This document shows positions 53,231 through 61,737 of a stretch of DNA of 64,000 bases, piece after piece (position 1 is the first letter of the stretch; each line of letters starts with the position of its first letter). The notes beneath the pieces were generated by a model. It saw only the letters and a list, made by a program, of their open reading frames with translations. It did no database searches and was not told the DNA's origin. The DNA is from an uncultured Owenweeksia sp. (GTDB lineage Bacteria > Bacteroidota > Bacteroidia > Flavobacteriales > Schleiferiaceae): contig CAKZRR010000028.1 in the NCBI GenBank assembly GCA_937146805.1, positions 1 to 64,000 on the forward strand. The letters run 5' to 3'. Made by a program: the position numbers and the translations under genes.

Positions 53231-53557
53231 GTGTACATTTATAACGTTACTGTAAATATTGAAGATGCCGCACATGATAAATGGTTGGCTTGGATGAAAG
53301 AAACCCATATTTTGGATGTTTTGGCTACCAAGCTTTTTATAGACTGTAAACTTACCGAGGTGCTGGTAGATCATGAGCAAGGAAGGACGTATTCAATACA
53401 ATACACCGTTAAGGATGAAGAAACTTTAAAGCTGTACCAAGAGGTTTACGCCAAAAAGCTACAGCAAGAGCATCGGGATCTTTTTGAAGGTAAGTTTGTA
53501 GCTTTTAGAACCTTGTTGCGTGTAGAAGGGCATTTTCAAAATACCGACCCCCGTTAA
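53231..53557 (+). CDS. DUF4286 family protein
   Basis: A 108-residue protein beginning with MYIYNVTVNIEDAAHDKWL, the hallmark of DUF4286, and containing MKETHILDVLATKLF (about 23-37). Fold probably a dimeric alpha-beta barrel. Starts with GTG, as the N-terminal family block begins exactly there. Role unknown; conserved in Bacteroidota, often in operons with TPR proteins. Confidence 0.85.
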   Translation: MYIYNVTVNIEDAAHDKWLAWMKETHILDVLATKLFIDCKLTEVLVDHEQGRTYSIQYTVKDEETLKLYQEVYAKKLQQEHRDLFEGKFVAFRTLLRVEGHFQNTDPR

Positions 53558-53560
53558 GTT

Positions 53561-54028
53561 GTGTCATCCGAAAGGAAATATTCCAAATCCCAGGCTCGTA
53601 TTTTAATACATAAGTATTGCGCTTATCAAGAGCGTAGTCACAACCAAGTTCGCTCAAAGTTATTTGAGTATGGTCTTTATCCTGATTGGGTGGAGGAGCT
53701 TATTGTGGAACTGATTCAAGGAAACTTTGTTAATGAGGAGCGCTTTGCGCGAGCCTTTGTTCGAGGGAAGTTTCGTATAAAAAAGTGGGGTAGGAACAAA
53801 ATCAAACAGGCTTTGTACCCTCATAAACTATCGGCTTATGTTTTAAAAAAAGCGTTTTCTGAGATAGATGAACAGGAATACCAGCGCGTGTTAGAGGAAG
53901 TAATTGCAAAAAAAGCAAGCACCGTAAAGTTAAAAAATCAATTTGATCGAAACGGTAAAATTGCCCAATATGCCATTAGCAGAGGTTTTGAGTCTGATAT
54001 GGTTTGGGAGCTAGTTAAAGCGCTTTAA
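53561..54028 (+). CDS. recX: Recombination regulator RecX
   Basis: A 155-residue RecX built of three-helix repeats. [15 protein letters not shown] (about 28-42) and [28 protein letters not shown] (about 61-88) are typical. It modulates RecA by binding its filament. Start is GTG, three bases after the preceding stop. Its stop overlaps that of the convergent ltaE gene by four bases. Confidence 0.9.
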   Translation: MSSERKYSKSQARILIHKYCAYQERSHNQVRSKLFEYGLYPDWVEELIVELIQGNFVNEERFARAFVRGKFRIKKWGRNKIKQALYPHKLSAYVLKKAFSEIDEQEYQRVLEEVIAKKASTVKLKNQFDRNGKIAQYAISRGFESDMVWELVKAL

Positions 54029-55047
54029 ATCAGTGATTCCAGCTTTTGGCCAACTTGCTGAATATCTTCCATGCTTACATCTAGGTGAGTAACAAAACGC
54101 AACTTTCCTTGCCCCATACCAATGGCTAAAACGCCCATATCGGCCAGCTTAGCTAAAAAGGCTTCATCTGATTTACCTTCTCTCAAGTAAAAAATTACAA
54201 TGTTGGTTTCCACGGGCTCAATACTTTTTACCCAGCTGCATTTTTCCAACGCTTGTTTTAGCACTTGCGCTTTTTCATGGTCTTCGCTTAGGCGCGAAAT
54301 ATGATTATCCAAAGCATAAATTCCAGCGGCAGCTATAAAACCAGCTTGTCTCATGCCCCCACCAAATTTTTTACGTACCCTTTTGGCTTCAAAAATAAAG
54401 GACTTATCCGCTAGTAGCAACGAGCCTACCGGGCAGCCGAGACCCTTGCTTAAGCAAATAGAAATGGAGTCAAATAAATTTCCATAATCTTTGGGTGATT
54501 GATTTTTGGCGATTAAAGCATTAAACAAACGGGCACCATCTAAGTGGTAGCCCAAATTGTTTTCGGTACAAACTGCTTTTATCTGGTGCAATGATTCCAA
54601 ATCATAACAGCTGCCTCCTCCTTTGTTACTGGTATTTTCAATAGCTACTAAACTGGTACGTGCCGCATGTACATCCATTGGGTTTCCAATAGCTGCCTCT
54701 ACATCTGTGGAATTCATTAAACCTCTATCACCTCCTATTAGTTTGGCCTGGCAGCCTGCGTTAAAAGCCATTCCGCCACCTTCGTAATTGTAAATGTGTG
54801 CGTAGTTGTGGCTAATTATTTCATCTCCTAATCGAGTGTGAACTTTAATTGCAATTTGGTTGGTCATGGTGCCGCTAGGGCAAAAAAGAGCCGCTTCCAT
54901 TCCAAAAAGATCAGCCGCTTTTTCTTCTAAAAGATTAATGCTAGGATCTTCGCCAAATACGTCATCGCCAACAGTTGCCTGCATCATCGCGTTAAGCATA
55001 GCTGTGGTTGGCTTAGTTACCGTATCCGATCTTAAATCAATACTCAT
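54025..55047 (-). CDS. ltaE: Low-specificity L-threonine aldolase
   Basis: A 340-residue PLP enzyme of fold type I. It cleaves threonine or allo-threonine to glycine and acetaldehyde. [15 protein letters not shown] (4-18), [20 protein letters not shown] (about 32-51), the PLP lysine region [19 protein letters not shown] (about 188-206) and the [18 protein letters not shown] block (about 224-241) are all present. Length is normal. Confidence 0.94.
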   Translation of the reverse strand: MSIDLRSDTVTKPTTAMLNAMMQATVGDDVFGEDPSINLLEEKAADLFGMEAALFCPSGTMTNQIAIKVHTRLGDEIISHNYAHIYNYEGGGMAFNAGCQAKLIGGDRGLMNSTDVEAAIGNPMDVHAARTSLVAIENTSNKGGGSCYDLESLHQIKAVCTENNLGYHLDGARLFNALIAKNQSPKDYGNLFDSISICLSKGLGCPVGSLLLADKSFIFEAKRVRKKFGGGMRQAGFIAAAGIYALDNHISRLSEDHEKAQVLKQALEKCSWVKSIEPVETNIVIFYLREGKSDEAFLAKLADMGVLAIGMGQGKLRFVTHLDVSMEDIQQVGQKLESLI

Positions 55048-55119
55048 GGTTTAATTTTTAAATGGATGGTGAAAGTAAGTAAGCCACACTAAATGGGGGG
55101 TAGAAATATTAAAAGTTGG

Positions 55120-56190
55120 CTATAATTTTTTGAATTGCGCCATATCGAACTTTACGGAAATAATATTGGTATATAAATTTCCGGAGGCATCACCTATATC
55201 CGCGAAAGCGTAATCTATAGAAACACCATGATATAAAAATCCAACGCCTACATTGGGTTGCAGGGTATGTGTTTGTTTATTATTAATATCGGTAACCTTT
55301 TGGATGTTACCAATACCACCTCGTAAAAAAATCAAATTTTTATAACCTAGTTCAGTACCAAAGCTGGGGCTAATGTTTCCAAAATCGGCAGATACTAAGG
55401 TGTTTTCTTTGCCACCAAAAGTAAACTCGGCATTTAGCTCGGGTTGCAAAGTATATTTATCGTTGAGCTTAAATTTTCTACCAATACCTAGGTTTAAAGA
55501 AGGCAGGGTAAGCTCTAAGTTTTCATCGGGCAATTCGTTTCCTGTTTGCTCAAAAACATCTTCAAAGTCATCCAAGGTATAACTCCAAGCATTAAAGGTA
55601 GAGGTGGCATCTCTAAGGTTGGCACCTACTTGCCATTTTCCTAAATCGTATTGCGCCCCTAAGTCAAATCCAAAACCAAAGGCTCTGGCAAAATCGCCAA
55701 TCTGGCGGTAAATTAGTTTTACGTTAAGGCCGTAACGTAGGTTCTCTACTTTTTCGGAGGTACGCGCTAGCGAGCCTATTAAGGCATAGTCGGCAGCGGT
55801 AAATTTAGTAATGCGATCGTAATCTACATTGCCGTTTTCATCGATTAACTGTGTGGTATTTAGTATGTTGTCAACGCCAAAGCGTACCATAGAAACAGCT
55901 ACGGTATTTTTCTTATCAAGGCGTTTAGCAAAAGCTAGGTAATCGTATTGGCCAATACCAGCAAAATATTCGGCATGCATGGCGGCCGCTTGCCACGATT
56001 GGCCGATATGGTTTAATCCCGCAGGGTTCCAGTAGGCCGAGGTAACATCGTTGGTAGAGGCAGTAACCGAATTGGACATGCCCAACGATCGCGCATCAAC
56101 ACTTAAAAACAAAAAGGAGTTACTGTACTTACGGCCTTGACTAAGGCCGATAATGGGAAGTAAAAAAAGAAGGATAACTAAGTTTCTCAA
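55120..56190 (-). CDS. PorV/PorQ-family outer-membrane protein (PorV2-like)
   Basis: A 356-residue FadL-like beta-barrel. Signal peptide (about 1-18), then SFLFLSVDARSLGMSNSVTAS and SAYWNPAGLNHI (about 25-64), the hallmark PorV-family N-terminal hatch region. PorV/PorQ proteins work with T9SS, PorV as shuttle for sorted cargo. Four T9SS cargo genes in this window make the link attractive, but paralogue assignment (PorV2) is tentative. Start codon is TTG at 56190; a near-consensus TTATTTG box sits about 15-20 bases upstream. Confidence 0.8.
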   Translation of the reverse strand: MRNLVILLFLLPIIGLSQGRKYSNSFLFLSVDARSLGMSNSVTASTNDVTSAYWNPAGLNHIGQSWQAAAMHAEYFAGIGQYDYLAFAKRLDKKNTVAVSMVRFGVDNILNTTQLIDENGNVDYDRITKFTAADYALIGSLARTSEKVENLRYGLNVKLIYRQIGDFARAFGFGFDLGAQYDLGKWQVGANLRDATSTFNAWSYTLDDFEDVFEQTGNELPDENLELTLPSLNLGIGRKFKLNDKYTLQPELNAEFTFGGKENTLVSADFGNISPSFGTELGYKNLIFLRGGIGNIQKVTDINNKQTHTLQPNVGVGFLYHGVSIDYAFADIGDASGNLYTNIISVKFDMAQFKKL

Positions 56191-56270
56191 GCTAATTTCG
56201 TTTAGGCAAATAACATGAATTCCGTATTAAAAACTGCATATTTGCGCTAATATTGCTCAAAATAATTGTC

Positions 56271-56978
56271 GTGTTAAAAAGCTTAGTTCCCAATTTATTA
56301 ACCCTCTCTAATTTGGCCTGTGGCCTGTTGGGTATTTTGGCCATTTTAAAGGGCGATTTCTTAACGGCAGCCTACCTGTGTGGAGGCTCTCTTATTTTTG
56401 ATTTTATGGATGGCTTTGCCGCCAGAGCTTTGGGGGTACACTCCGAATTGGGCAAGCAACTCGATTCTTTAGCCGACATGGTGAGTTTTGGAGTAGTGCC
56501 TGGATTTTTGTTGTTTAAATTATTTGGCTTGGCCGAGTTTGGAGCGGAGCCCATTCCTGATTTTTTGAAATACTTGGGCTTGTTAGTGCCGCTTTTTTCG
56601 GCATTGCGTTTAGCCAAGTTTAATATTGATGAGAGGCAATCGGATTACTTTATTGGAATGCCCACACCGGCCAATGCCCTTTTTATATTTGCTGTGGCCT
56701 TAACCGCGGTACATAGCGGTAATGAAAGTTTAAAGGCTATTTTGTTGCATCCCGTTTTGTTAACAGGCCTAAGTATTGGTACCTCTATTTTGTTGGTGGC
56801 CGAACTGCCTTTAATGTCGCTAAAGGCAAAAAATGTAAAATGGGCTGATAATAAAGGAAGAATAATTTTATTGGCAATAATTTTACTTTTGGTAGTAACT
56901 TTAAGGCTGCGAGCCGCCCTGTTTATTATACCTTTGTACCTCATTTTATCGCTTATATTTAAACCCACTTCAAAATGA
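56271..56978 (+). CDS. pssA: CDP-diacylglycerol-serine O-phosphatidyltransferase
   Basis: A 235-residue inner-membrane enzyme that makes phosphatidylserine, the precursor of phosphatidylethanolamine. The CDP-alcohol phosphotransferase motif D-G-x2-A-R-x8-G-x3-D-x3-D is visible as DFMDGFAARALGVHSELGKQLDSLAD (about 44-69). Seven to eight hydrophobic segments follow. The GTG at 56271 was selected because the family N-terminus (KSLVPNLLTLSNLACG) begins there; a TTG at 56253 is possible. Overlaps purS by four bases. Confidence 0.92.
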   Translation: MLKSLVPNLLTLSNLACGLLGILAILKGDFLTAAYLCGGSLIFDFMDGFAARALGVHSELGKQLDSLADMVSFGVVPGFLLFKLFGLAEFGAEPIPDFLKYLGLLVPLFSALRLAKFNIDERQSDYFIGMPTPANALFIFAVALTAVHSGNESLKAILLHPVLLTGLSIGTSILLVAELPLMSLKAKNVKWADNKGRIILLAIILLLVVTLRLRAALFIIPLYLILSLIFKPTSK

Positions 56979-57226
56979 CATTTACAGCAGAAATCGACAT
57001 TATGCCTCAAAAAGCACTGCTAGATCCTCAAGGTAAAGCAGTAAGTAGCAGTATGACTAATATTGGGCTAGCCGAAATTTCGGGTGTTCGAATTGGTAAA
57101 CATATAAGCCTACAGGTAGAAGCAGCTAGTGAAGAAGCGGCTAAAGCCAAAGTAGAGGAAGCTTGTAAAAAATTATTAGCCAATCAAATTACAGAGAGTT
57201 TCGAATTTGTAATTGCACAGAACTAA
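56975..57226 (+). CDS. purS: Phosphoribosylformylglycinamidine synthase subunit PurS
   Basis: An 83-residue PurS of normal length. It bridges PurL and PurQ in the three-subunit FGAM synthase of purine synthesis. MTFTAEIDIMPQKALLDPQGKA and the block ISGVRIGKHISLQVEA are family features. Its ATG overlaps the pssA stop, and purL/purQ are not nearby. Confidence 0.92.
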   Translation: MTFTAEIDIMPQKALLDPQGKAVSSSMTNIGLAEISGVRIGKHISLQVEAASEEAAKAKVEEACKKLLANQITESFEFVIAQN

Positions 57227-57281
57227 AATTACCGTATCTTTGGTAATAGGATTGAGGTTTTTTTTAAAAATCGAAAGAGAG

Positions 57282-57312
57282 CCCCGCATTATTTATAGTG
57301 CGGGGTTTTTTA
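57282..57312 (+). terminator. Terminator of pssA-purS
   Basis: CCCCGCA (57282-57288) pairs with TGCGGGG (57299-57305), followed by six T. Confidence 0.85.
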
Positions 57313-57340
57313 GTGCCTATTGGTAAATCAAAATAGTACT

Positions 57341-57943
57341 ATGAATTTTTTAGCTCATCTGCACCTTTCAAATAACCAGCCCGATTGGATGTTTGGCAAC
57401 TTTATTGCCGATTCGGTGCGCAGCAGTCAGCTCAAAAATTATTCACGAGCTGTGGTGCAAGGTATTAAGCTACACCAGTTGATAGATGAGTTTACTGACC
57501 ATCATCCCATAGTAATGGAAAGTAAGGAACGCTTAAGGCCACAGCAAGGAAAATACAGTCCGGTAGTCATTGATATTTTATACGATCATTTTTTGGCGGC
57601 CAACTTTTCAGATTATAGTAAAGTGCCGTTGGTTCCTTTTGCCAAGGAGGCTTATATTTTTTTACAAAGCAGAGCTCATGAATTTCCTCCTACCGTTAAA
57701 AGGATGTTTCCGTATATGAAAAAGCACAACTGGTTGGTGAATTATGCTAATAGGGAAGGTTTGGAAAGTGTATTAAATGGAATGAGCCGTAGAGCGAAGT
57801 TTGAGAATAGGATGGGAGAGTCGGTGGAAATGCTGTACACCCATTATGCCCTTTTTGAAAAGGAATTTAAAGCATTTTACCCTTTGCTAAAACAACGGGT
57901 AGATCAAGAAATGGCATTGTTTTCATCTGCCGATAAGGCATAA
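57341..57943 (+). CDS. ACP phosphodiesterase-like protein (DUF479)
   Basis: A 200-residue protein of the AcpH/DUF479 family. AcpH removes the phosphopantetheine arm from acyl carrier protein. MNFLAHLHLSNNQPDWMFGNFIAD (1-24) and GIKLHQLIDEFTDHHPIV (about 42-59), with metal-binding His and Asp, are HD-domain-like signatures. The ATG at 57341 is chosen because the family sequence begins exactly there. Preceded and followed by hairpin terminators. Confidence 0.85.
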   Translation: MNFLAHLHLSNNQPDWMFGNFIADSVRSSQLKNYSRAVVQGIKLHQLIDEFTDHHPIVMESKERLRPQQGKYSPVVIDILYDHFLAANFSDYSKVPLVPFAKEAYIFLQSRAHEFPPTVKRMFPYMKKHNWLVNYANREGLESVLNGMSRRAKFENRMGESVEMLYTHYALFEKEFKAFYPLLKQRVDQEMALFSSADKA

Positions 57944-57975
57944 AAAAACCCGGCATGCGTACATACAGGGTTTTG
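57943..57975 (+). terminator. Probable terminator after ACP phosphodiesterase gene
   Basis: AAAACCC and GGGTTTT (7 bp, loop of about 16 bases) just after the stop codon, followed by a T-rich stretch. Weak but symmetric, so it may also serve the reverse-strand gene ending at 57997. Confidence 0.55.
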
Positions 57976-57996
57976 CTTTTATAGTGGGTTCGCTTA

Positions 57997-58176
57997 CTAG
58001 CGGATATCGTCACCTTCTTTATAACCAATTAGCTTGTGAGCTAATTTTGGGTTAACCGCTTCAATACCAATAATGGTAAGCCAGTATCCAACAAAAAGGC
58101 CTAAAAATAGCAACATGCTAAAGCCCATTAAGAAGATAATTAAGAAAATAAAAAATCCGAGAGTCTTAGTAAACAT
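57997..58176 (-). CDS. 59-residue membrane protein
   Basis: An intact 59-codon frame on the reverse strand, starting ATG at 58176 and ending TAG. It has a long hydrophobic stretch (about 6-40, GFFIFLIIFLMG then LLFLGLFVGYWLTIIG), probably one or two helices, and a charged C-terminal tail (NPKLAHKLIGYKEGDDIR). Divergent from the SdpI-like gene, sharing a palindromic promoter-like TGCAAATTTGCA. Not recognised; the length and coding pattern argue that it is real. Confidence 0.7.
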   Translation of the reverse strand: MFTKTLGFFIFLIIFLMGFSMLLFLGLFVGYWLTIIGIEAVNPKLAHKLIGYKEGDDIR

Positions 58177-58204
58177 TCTTTCTAATTTTGGGCTGCTAAG
58201 TTAA

Positions 58205-58216
58205 TGCAAATTTGCA
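58205..58216. promoter_or_regulatory. Symmetric promoter-like palindrome between divergent genes
   Basis: TGCAAATTTGCA gives CAAATTTG in both directions, one base off TAnnTTTG each way, at 24 bases from the right-hand ATG (58241) and 28 from the left-hand one (58176). It may be a shared divergent promoter or an operator. Confidence 0.4.
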
Positions 58217-58240
58217 GAGATAAAAGCATTTTTTAGGATT

Positions 58241-58588
58241 ATGAAATTAAGTAGCAAAACCTTTATTTTTTTTAGTGCCGTAGTTTGTTCCGCTCTGTTT
58301 GCAGGTCTATCTATTCCTTTAATAAATGGCAAGGTGCCGCCCAATGCTTTTTATGGTATTCGCATACCTATTGCTATGGAAAGTGAGGTGCTTTGGTATA
58401 AAGTAAATCATATTGGTGGCAAGGCTTTGTTATATGCTGCCGTTTTTATGTTGCTAAGTAATTTGCTCTTATTTATTTTTAGAAAAAAAGTAAAGGCGAG
58501 TTATTATGCAGGTATATTTTTAACCTTGGTTTTGGCTACGGTATTTTTAGCTACACTAATTACCCATCATCACGCATCTCAATTGTAA
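58241..58588 (+). CDS. SdpI-like membrane protein
   Basis: A 115-residue protein with three hydrophobic segments (about 8-28, 58-78, 88-108). The signature between helices 1 and 2, NGKVPPNAFYGIRIPIAMESEVLWYKVNHIGGK (about 29-61), matches the SdpI C-terminal family, linked in Bacillus to immunity against the SdpC toxin. As a single short SdpI-like protein its role is unclear. Upstream divergent partner is the 59-residue protein. Confidence 0.8.
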   Translation: MKLSSKTFIFFSAVVCSALFAGLSIPLINGKVPPNAFYGIRIPIAMESEVLWYKVNHIGGKALLYAAVFMLLSNLLLFIFRKKVKASYYAGIFLTLVLATVFLATLITHHHASQL

Positions 58589-58593
58589 ATTTG
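58586..58593 (+). promoter_or_regulatory. -7 promoter box of fumC
   Basis: TAAATTTG matches TAnnTTTG exactly and overlaps the stop codon of the SdpI-like gene. It is 47 bases before the fumC ATG. Confidence 0.45.
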
Positions 58594-58640
58594 CCGTTTT
58601 AAGATAAATTCAGAAAATCACAAAAATAGAATTCAATACA

Positions 58641-60038
58641 ATGGATTATAGAATAGAAAAAGATACCATGGGCGAGGTAAAAGTACCTGCCGAAAAGTAC
58701 TGGGGAGCGCAAACCGAAAGAAGTAGAAATAATTTTAAAATTGGTGTAGAAGCCAGCATGCCTATAGAAATTGTGCATGGATTTGCCTATTTAAAAAAGG
58801 CTGCGGCTCATGCCAATTGTGATTTAGGTGCTTTACAACCCGAAAAGAAAGATTTGATATCGGCAGTATGCGATGAAATTTTAACGGGCATGCACGATGC
58901 GGAATTTCCGTTGGTTATTTGGCAAACTGGATCGGGTACCCAAAGTAATATGAACACCAATGAGGTAATAGCCAACCGCGCGCATGTATTGGCGGGTAAC
59001 ACTTTAGGGGAGGGAGATCGCTTTATTCATCCTAATGATGATGTAAATAAAAGCCAGAGCTCAAACGATACCTTTCCTACGGGGATGCACATTGCATGCT
59101 ATAAGCGAATTGTAGAAACAACGATACCCGGTGTTGAAAAACTGAGAGATACTCTGGAGGCAAAATCAAAAGCGTTTAAGGAAGTAGTAAAAATTGGTCG
59201 TACCCACCTAATGGATGCTACGCCACTTACCTTAGGGCAGGAGTTTAGCGGATATGTTTCGCAATTAAACCACGGTTTGGTAGCCTTAAAAAACACCTTG
59301 GCACATTTATCCGAACTCGCTTTGGGTGGAACAGCAGTAGGTACAGGAATTAATACGCCACAGGGATACGCACCATTAGTAGCGCAAAAAATTGCGGAGT
59401 TTACAGGTCTGCCATTTATTACAGCCAATAATAAGTTTGAAGCCTTGGCCGCTCATGATGCCTTGGTAGAAACCCACGGTGCTTTAAAGCAAATGGCGGT
59501 TTCATTGATGAAAATTGCAAACGATATTCGCTTGCTAGCTTCTGGGCCACGTTCTGGAATTGGTGAAATTACCATTCCGGCCAACGAGCCAGGTTCATCT
59601 ATTATGCCTGGAAAAGTAAACCCTACTCAGTGTGAGGCGCTTACCATGGTGTGTGCTCAGGTTATGGGTAACGATGTAGCAGTTACGGTTGGAGGAATGA
59701 ACGGCCATTACGAGCTTAATGTTTTTAAACCTGTTATGGCGGCCAATGTGTTACAGTCCGCTCGTTTACTTGGAGATGCTTGTGTAAGCTTTACAGAGCA
59801 CTGTGCGGTGGGTATTGAGCCCAACCATGGGGTAATTAAACGCCATTTAGATAATTCGTTGATGCTGGTAACGGCTTTAAACACCAAAATTGGTTACGAA
59901 AAAGCAGCTAAAATTGCCAAAACAGCGCACGAAAATGGAACGACCTTAAAAGAAGAAGCGGTAAATTTAGGTTACCTTTCGGCTGATGAATTTGATGCCT
60001 GGGTTAAACCCGAGGAGATGGTGGGTTCTTTAAAATAG
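58641..60038 (+). CDS. fumC: Fumarate hydratase, class II
   Basis: A 465-residue full-length FumC. It interconverts fumarate and malate in the TCA cycle and needs no iron-sulfur cluster. [18 protein letters not shown] (about 96-113), the catalytic-serine loop signature [15 protein letters not shown] (about 317-331), and [22 protein letters not shown] (about 183-204) identify it over aspartase, which is close in sequence. Four bases before the amidohydrolase gene. Confidence 0.96.
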   Translation: MDYRIEKDTMGEVKVPAEKYWGAQTERSRNNFKIGVEASMPIEIVHGFAYLKKAAAHANCDLGALQPEKKDLISAVCDEILTGMHDAEFPLVIWQTGSGTQSNMNTNEVIANRAHVLAGNTLGEGDRFIHPNDDVNKSQSSNDTFPTGMHIACYKRIVETTIPGVEKLRDTLEAKSKAFKEVVKIGRTHLMDATPLTLGQEFSGYVSQLNHGLVALKNTLAHLSELALGGTAVGTGINTPQGYAPLVAQKIAEFTGLPFITANNKFEALAAHDALVETHGALKQMAVSLMKIANDIRLLASGPRSGIGEITIPANEPGSSIMPGKVNPTQCEALTMVCAQVMGNDVAVTVGGMNGHYELNVFKPVMAANVLQSARLLGDACVSFTEHCAVGIEPNHGVIKRHLDNSLMLVTALNTKIGYEKAAKIAKTAHENGTTLKEEAVNLGYLSADEFDAWVKPEEMVGSLK

Positions 60039-60041
60039 CCA

Positions 60042-61685
60042 ATGAAAAATATGAATAAACTAATTTTTAGAGGGACGATGCTGTTAGCATGGTCCCTTTT
60101 GTTTGCTTGTCAGCAACAGGAAAAGGCGGAAACACTTTATTTCAACGCCACTATTTACACGGTAGATTCCACTTTTAGTACCGTGGAGGCCATGGCTATT
60201 AGAGAAGGTAAAGTGGTGGCAACTGGTAGTTTTGATGAGCTAGATAAGCAGTATGTTTTTGAGCAAAAAGTAGATTTGGAAGGGCAGTTTGTCTATCCTG
60301 GTTTTAATGATGCCCACTCTCATTTTATGGGCTATGCGCAAAGTATAAAAGCGGCCAATTTGTACGGCACCCATTCGTGGGAAGAGGTGTTAACACGAGT
60401 GCAAGATTTTCATACCAAAGAGCAAGGCGATGTGATTTTTGGCCGTGGTTGGGATCAAAACCATTGGGATGTAAAAGAGTTTCCAACGCGTAATGAATTA
60501 GATTCCCTATTTCCTAATACGCCAGTGGCTTTGGTACGGATAGATGGCCATGCTTGGTTAGTGAATGGTGCGGCTTTGGCACTTTCGGGAATTAATGGAG
60601 AGAGTGAAATTAGAGGGGGAATTGTAAAGATGGAAAATGGGGAACCCACCGGTTTACTTATTGATAACGCTATTAGTTTGCTTGATTGGCCTAAAATGCC
60701 CGTAGCCCAAATGGCGGATCTTTTACAGCAAGCCGAGCAAAACCTTTTTGCAGCTGGCCTTACCACGGTGTGCGATGCCGGCTTGGAGCGCTACCAAATA
60801 GAAATGCTGGATAGTTTACATAAGGCAGAAGCTTTAAAAATAAGAGTGTATGCCATGGTAGCGGATGAGGAGCATTTAATGGAATATTACCTAAAAGTAG
60901 GACCACTTTACACGGATAAACTTAATGTGCGTGCTTTTAAATTTTATTTAGATGGTGCCTTGGGTTCTAGAGGGGCTTTAATGTTAGCACCCTATGCGGA
61001 TGACAGCAACAACGTGGGTTTGCAGTTAAATAGCTACCAACATTATTTAGAAGCTGCTAAAAAATTAGAAGCTGCTGGTTGGCAAATGTGCGCCCATGCT
61101 ATTGGCGATTCGGCCAATAGGCTGGTGCTAGATGTGTATAGTGAGGTGCTAAAAGATAAAGACAGCCGCTGGCGGGTAGAGCACGCCCAAATTGTGCATC
61201 CAAAAGATGTATTGCGTTTTGGCGAGTTGGGTGTAATTCCCTCCATACAACCTACGCATGCTACCAGCGATATGGCTTGGGCGTATGAACGCTTAGGTGC
61301 AGAAAGAATGAATGAGGCGTATCCTTATAAATCATTGAAAAAATCAGCTGGGGTATTAGCTTTAGGTACCGATTTTCCAGTTGAGAGAATCAGTCCAATA
61401 CTTACTTTTTATTCGGCTGTTTTTAGGATGGATGGCGATGGAAACCCGCCAGGAGGGTTTGGTCCGGATGAAATGCTGACCCGAGAAGAGGTGTTACGAG
61501 GTATGACAATAGATGCCGCCTACGCGGAATTTGAGGAGCACCGCAAAGGTAGTTTGGAAGCAGGCAAGTTGGCAGATTTTGTAGTGCTCGATACCGATTT
61601 GCTATCTGCCGAAAGGCAAAAAATACGCAACACTAATGTACTGGCCACCTACCTAAATGGCGATTTGGTTTTTAAGGCCGAATAG
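60042..61685 (+). CDS. YtcJ-like amidohydrolase lipoprotein
   Basis: A 547-residue lipoprotein. Signal peptide ends at the lipobox LFAC (C23). Amidohydrolase superfamily, YtcJ type: metal-binding HSH (92-94, NDAHSHFMGY), GRGWDQNHW (about 131-139), ALGTDFPVE (about 448-456) with the conserved aspartate, and GSLEAGKLADFVVLD near the C-terminus. Hydrolyses amide or cyclic-amide bonds, probably periplasmic because lipidated. Follows fumC by only 3 bases and is likely cotranscribed. Confidence 0.88.
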   Translation: MKNMNKLIFRGTMLLAWSLLFACQQQEKAETLYFNATIYTVDSTFSTVEAMAIREGKVVATGSFDELDKQYVFEQKVDLEGQFVYPGFNDAHSHFMGYAQSIKAANLYGTHSWEEVLTRVQDFHTKEQGDVIFGRGWDQNHWDVKEFPTRNELDSLFPNTPVALVRIDGHAWLVNGAALALSGINGESEIRGGIVKMENGEPTGLLIDNAISLLDWPKMPVAQMADLLQQAEQNLFAAGLTTVCDAGLERYQIEMLDSLHKAEALKIRVYAMVADEEHLMEYYLKVGPLYTDKLNVRAFKFYLDGALGSRGALMLAPYADDSNNVGLQLNSYQHYLEAAKKLEAAGWQMCAHAIGDSANRLVLDVYSEVLKDKDSRWRVEHAQIVHPKDVLRFGELGVIPSIQPTHATSDMAWAYERLGAERMNEAYPYKSLKKSAGVLALGTDFPVERISPILTFYSAVFRMDGDGNPPGGFGPDEMLTREEVLRGMTIDAAYAEFEEHRKGSLEAGKLADFVVLDTDLLSAERQKIRNTNVLATYLNGDLVFKAE

Positions 61686-61737
61686 AACTACAATTGAAAT
61701 AGAAAATCAATTATATTAGGCATCAAATAGAAACTCC

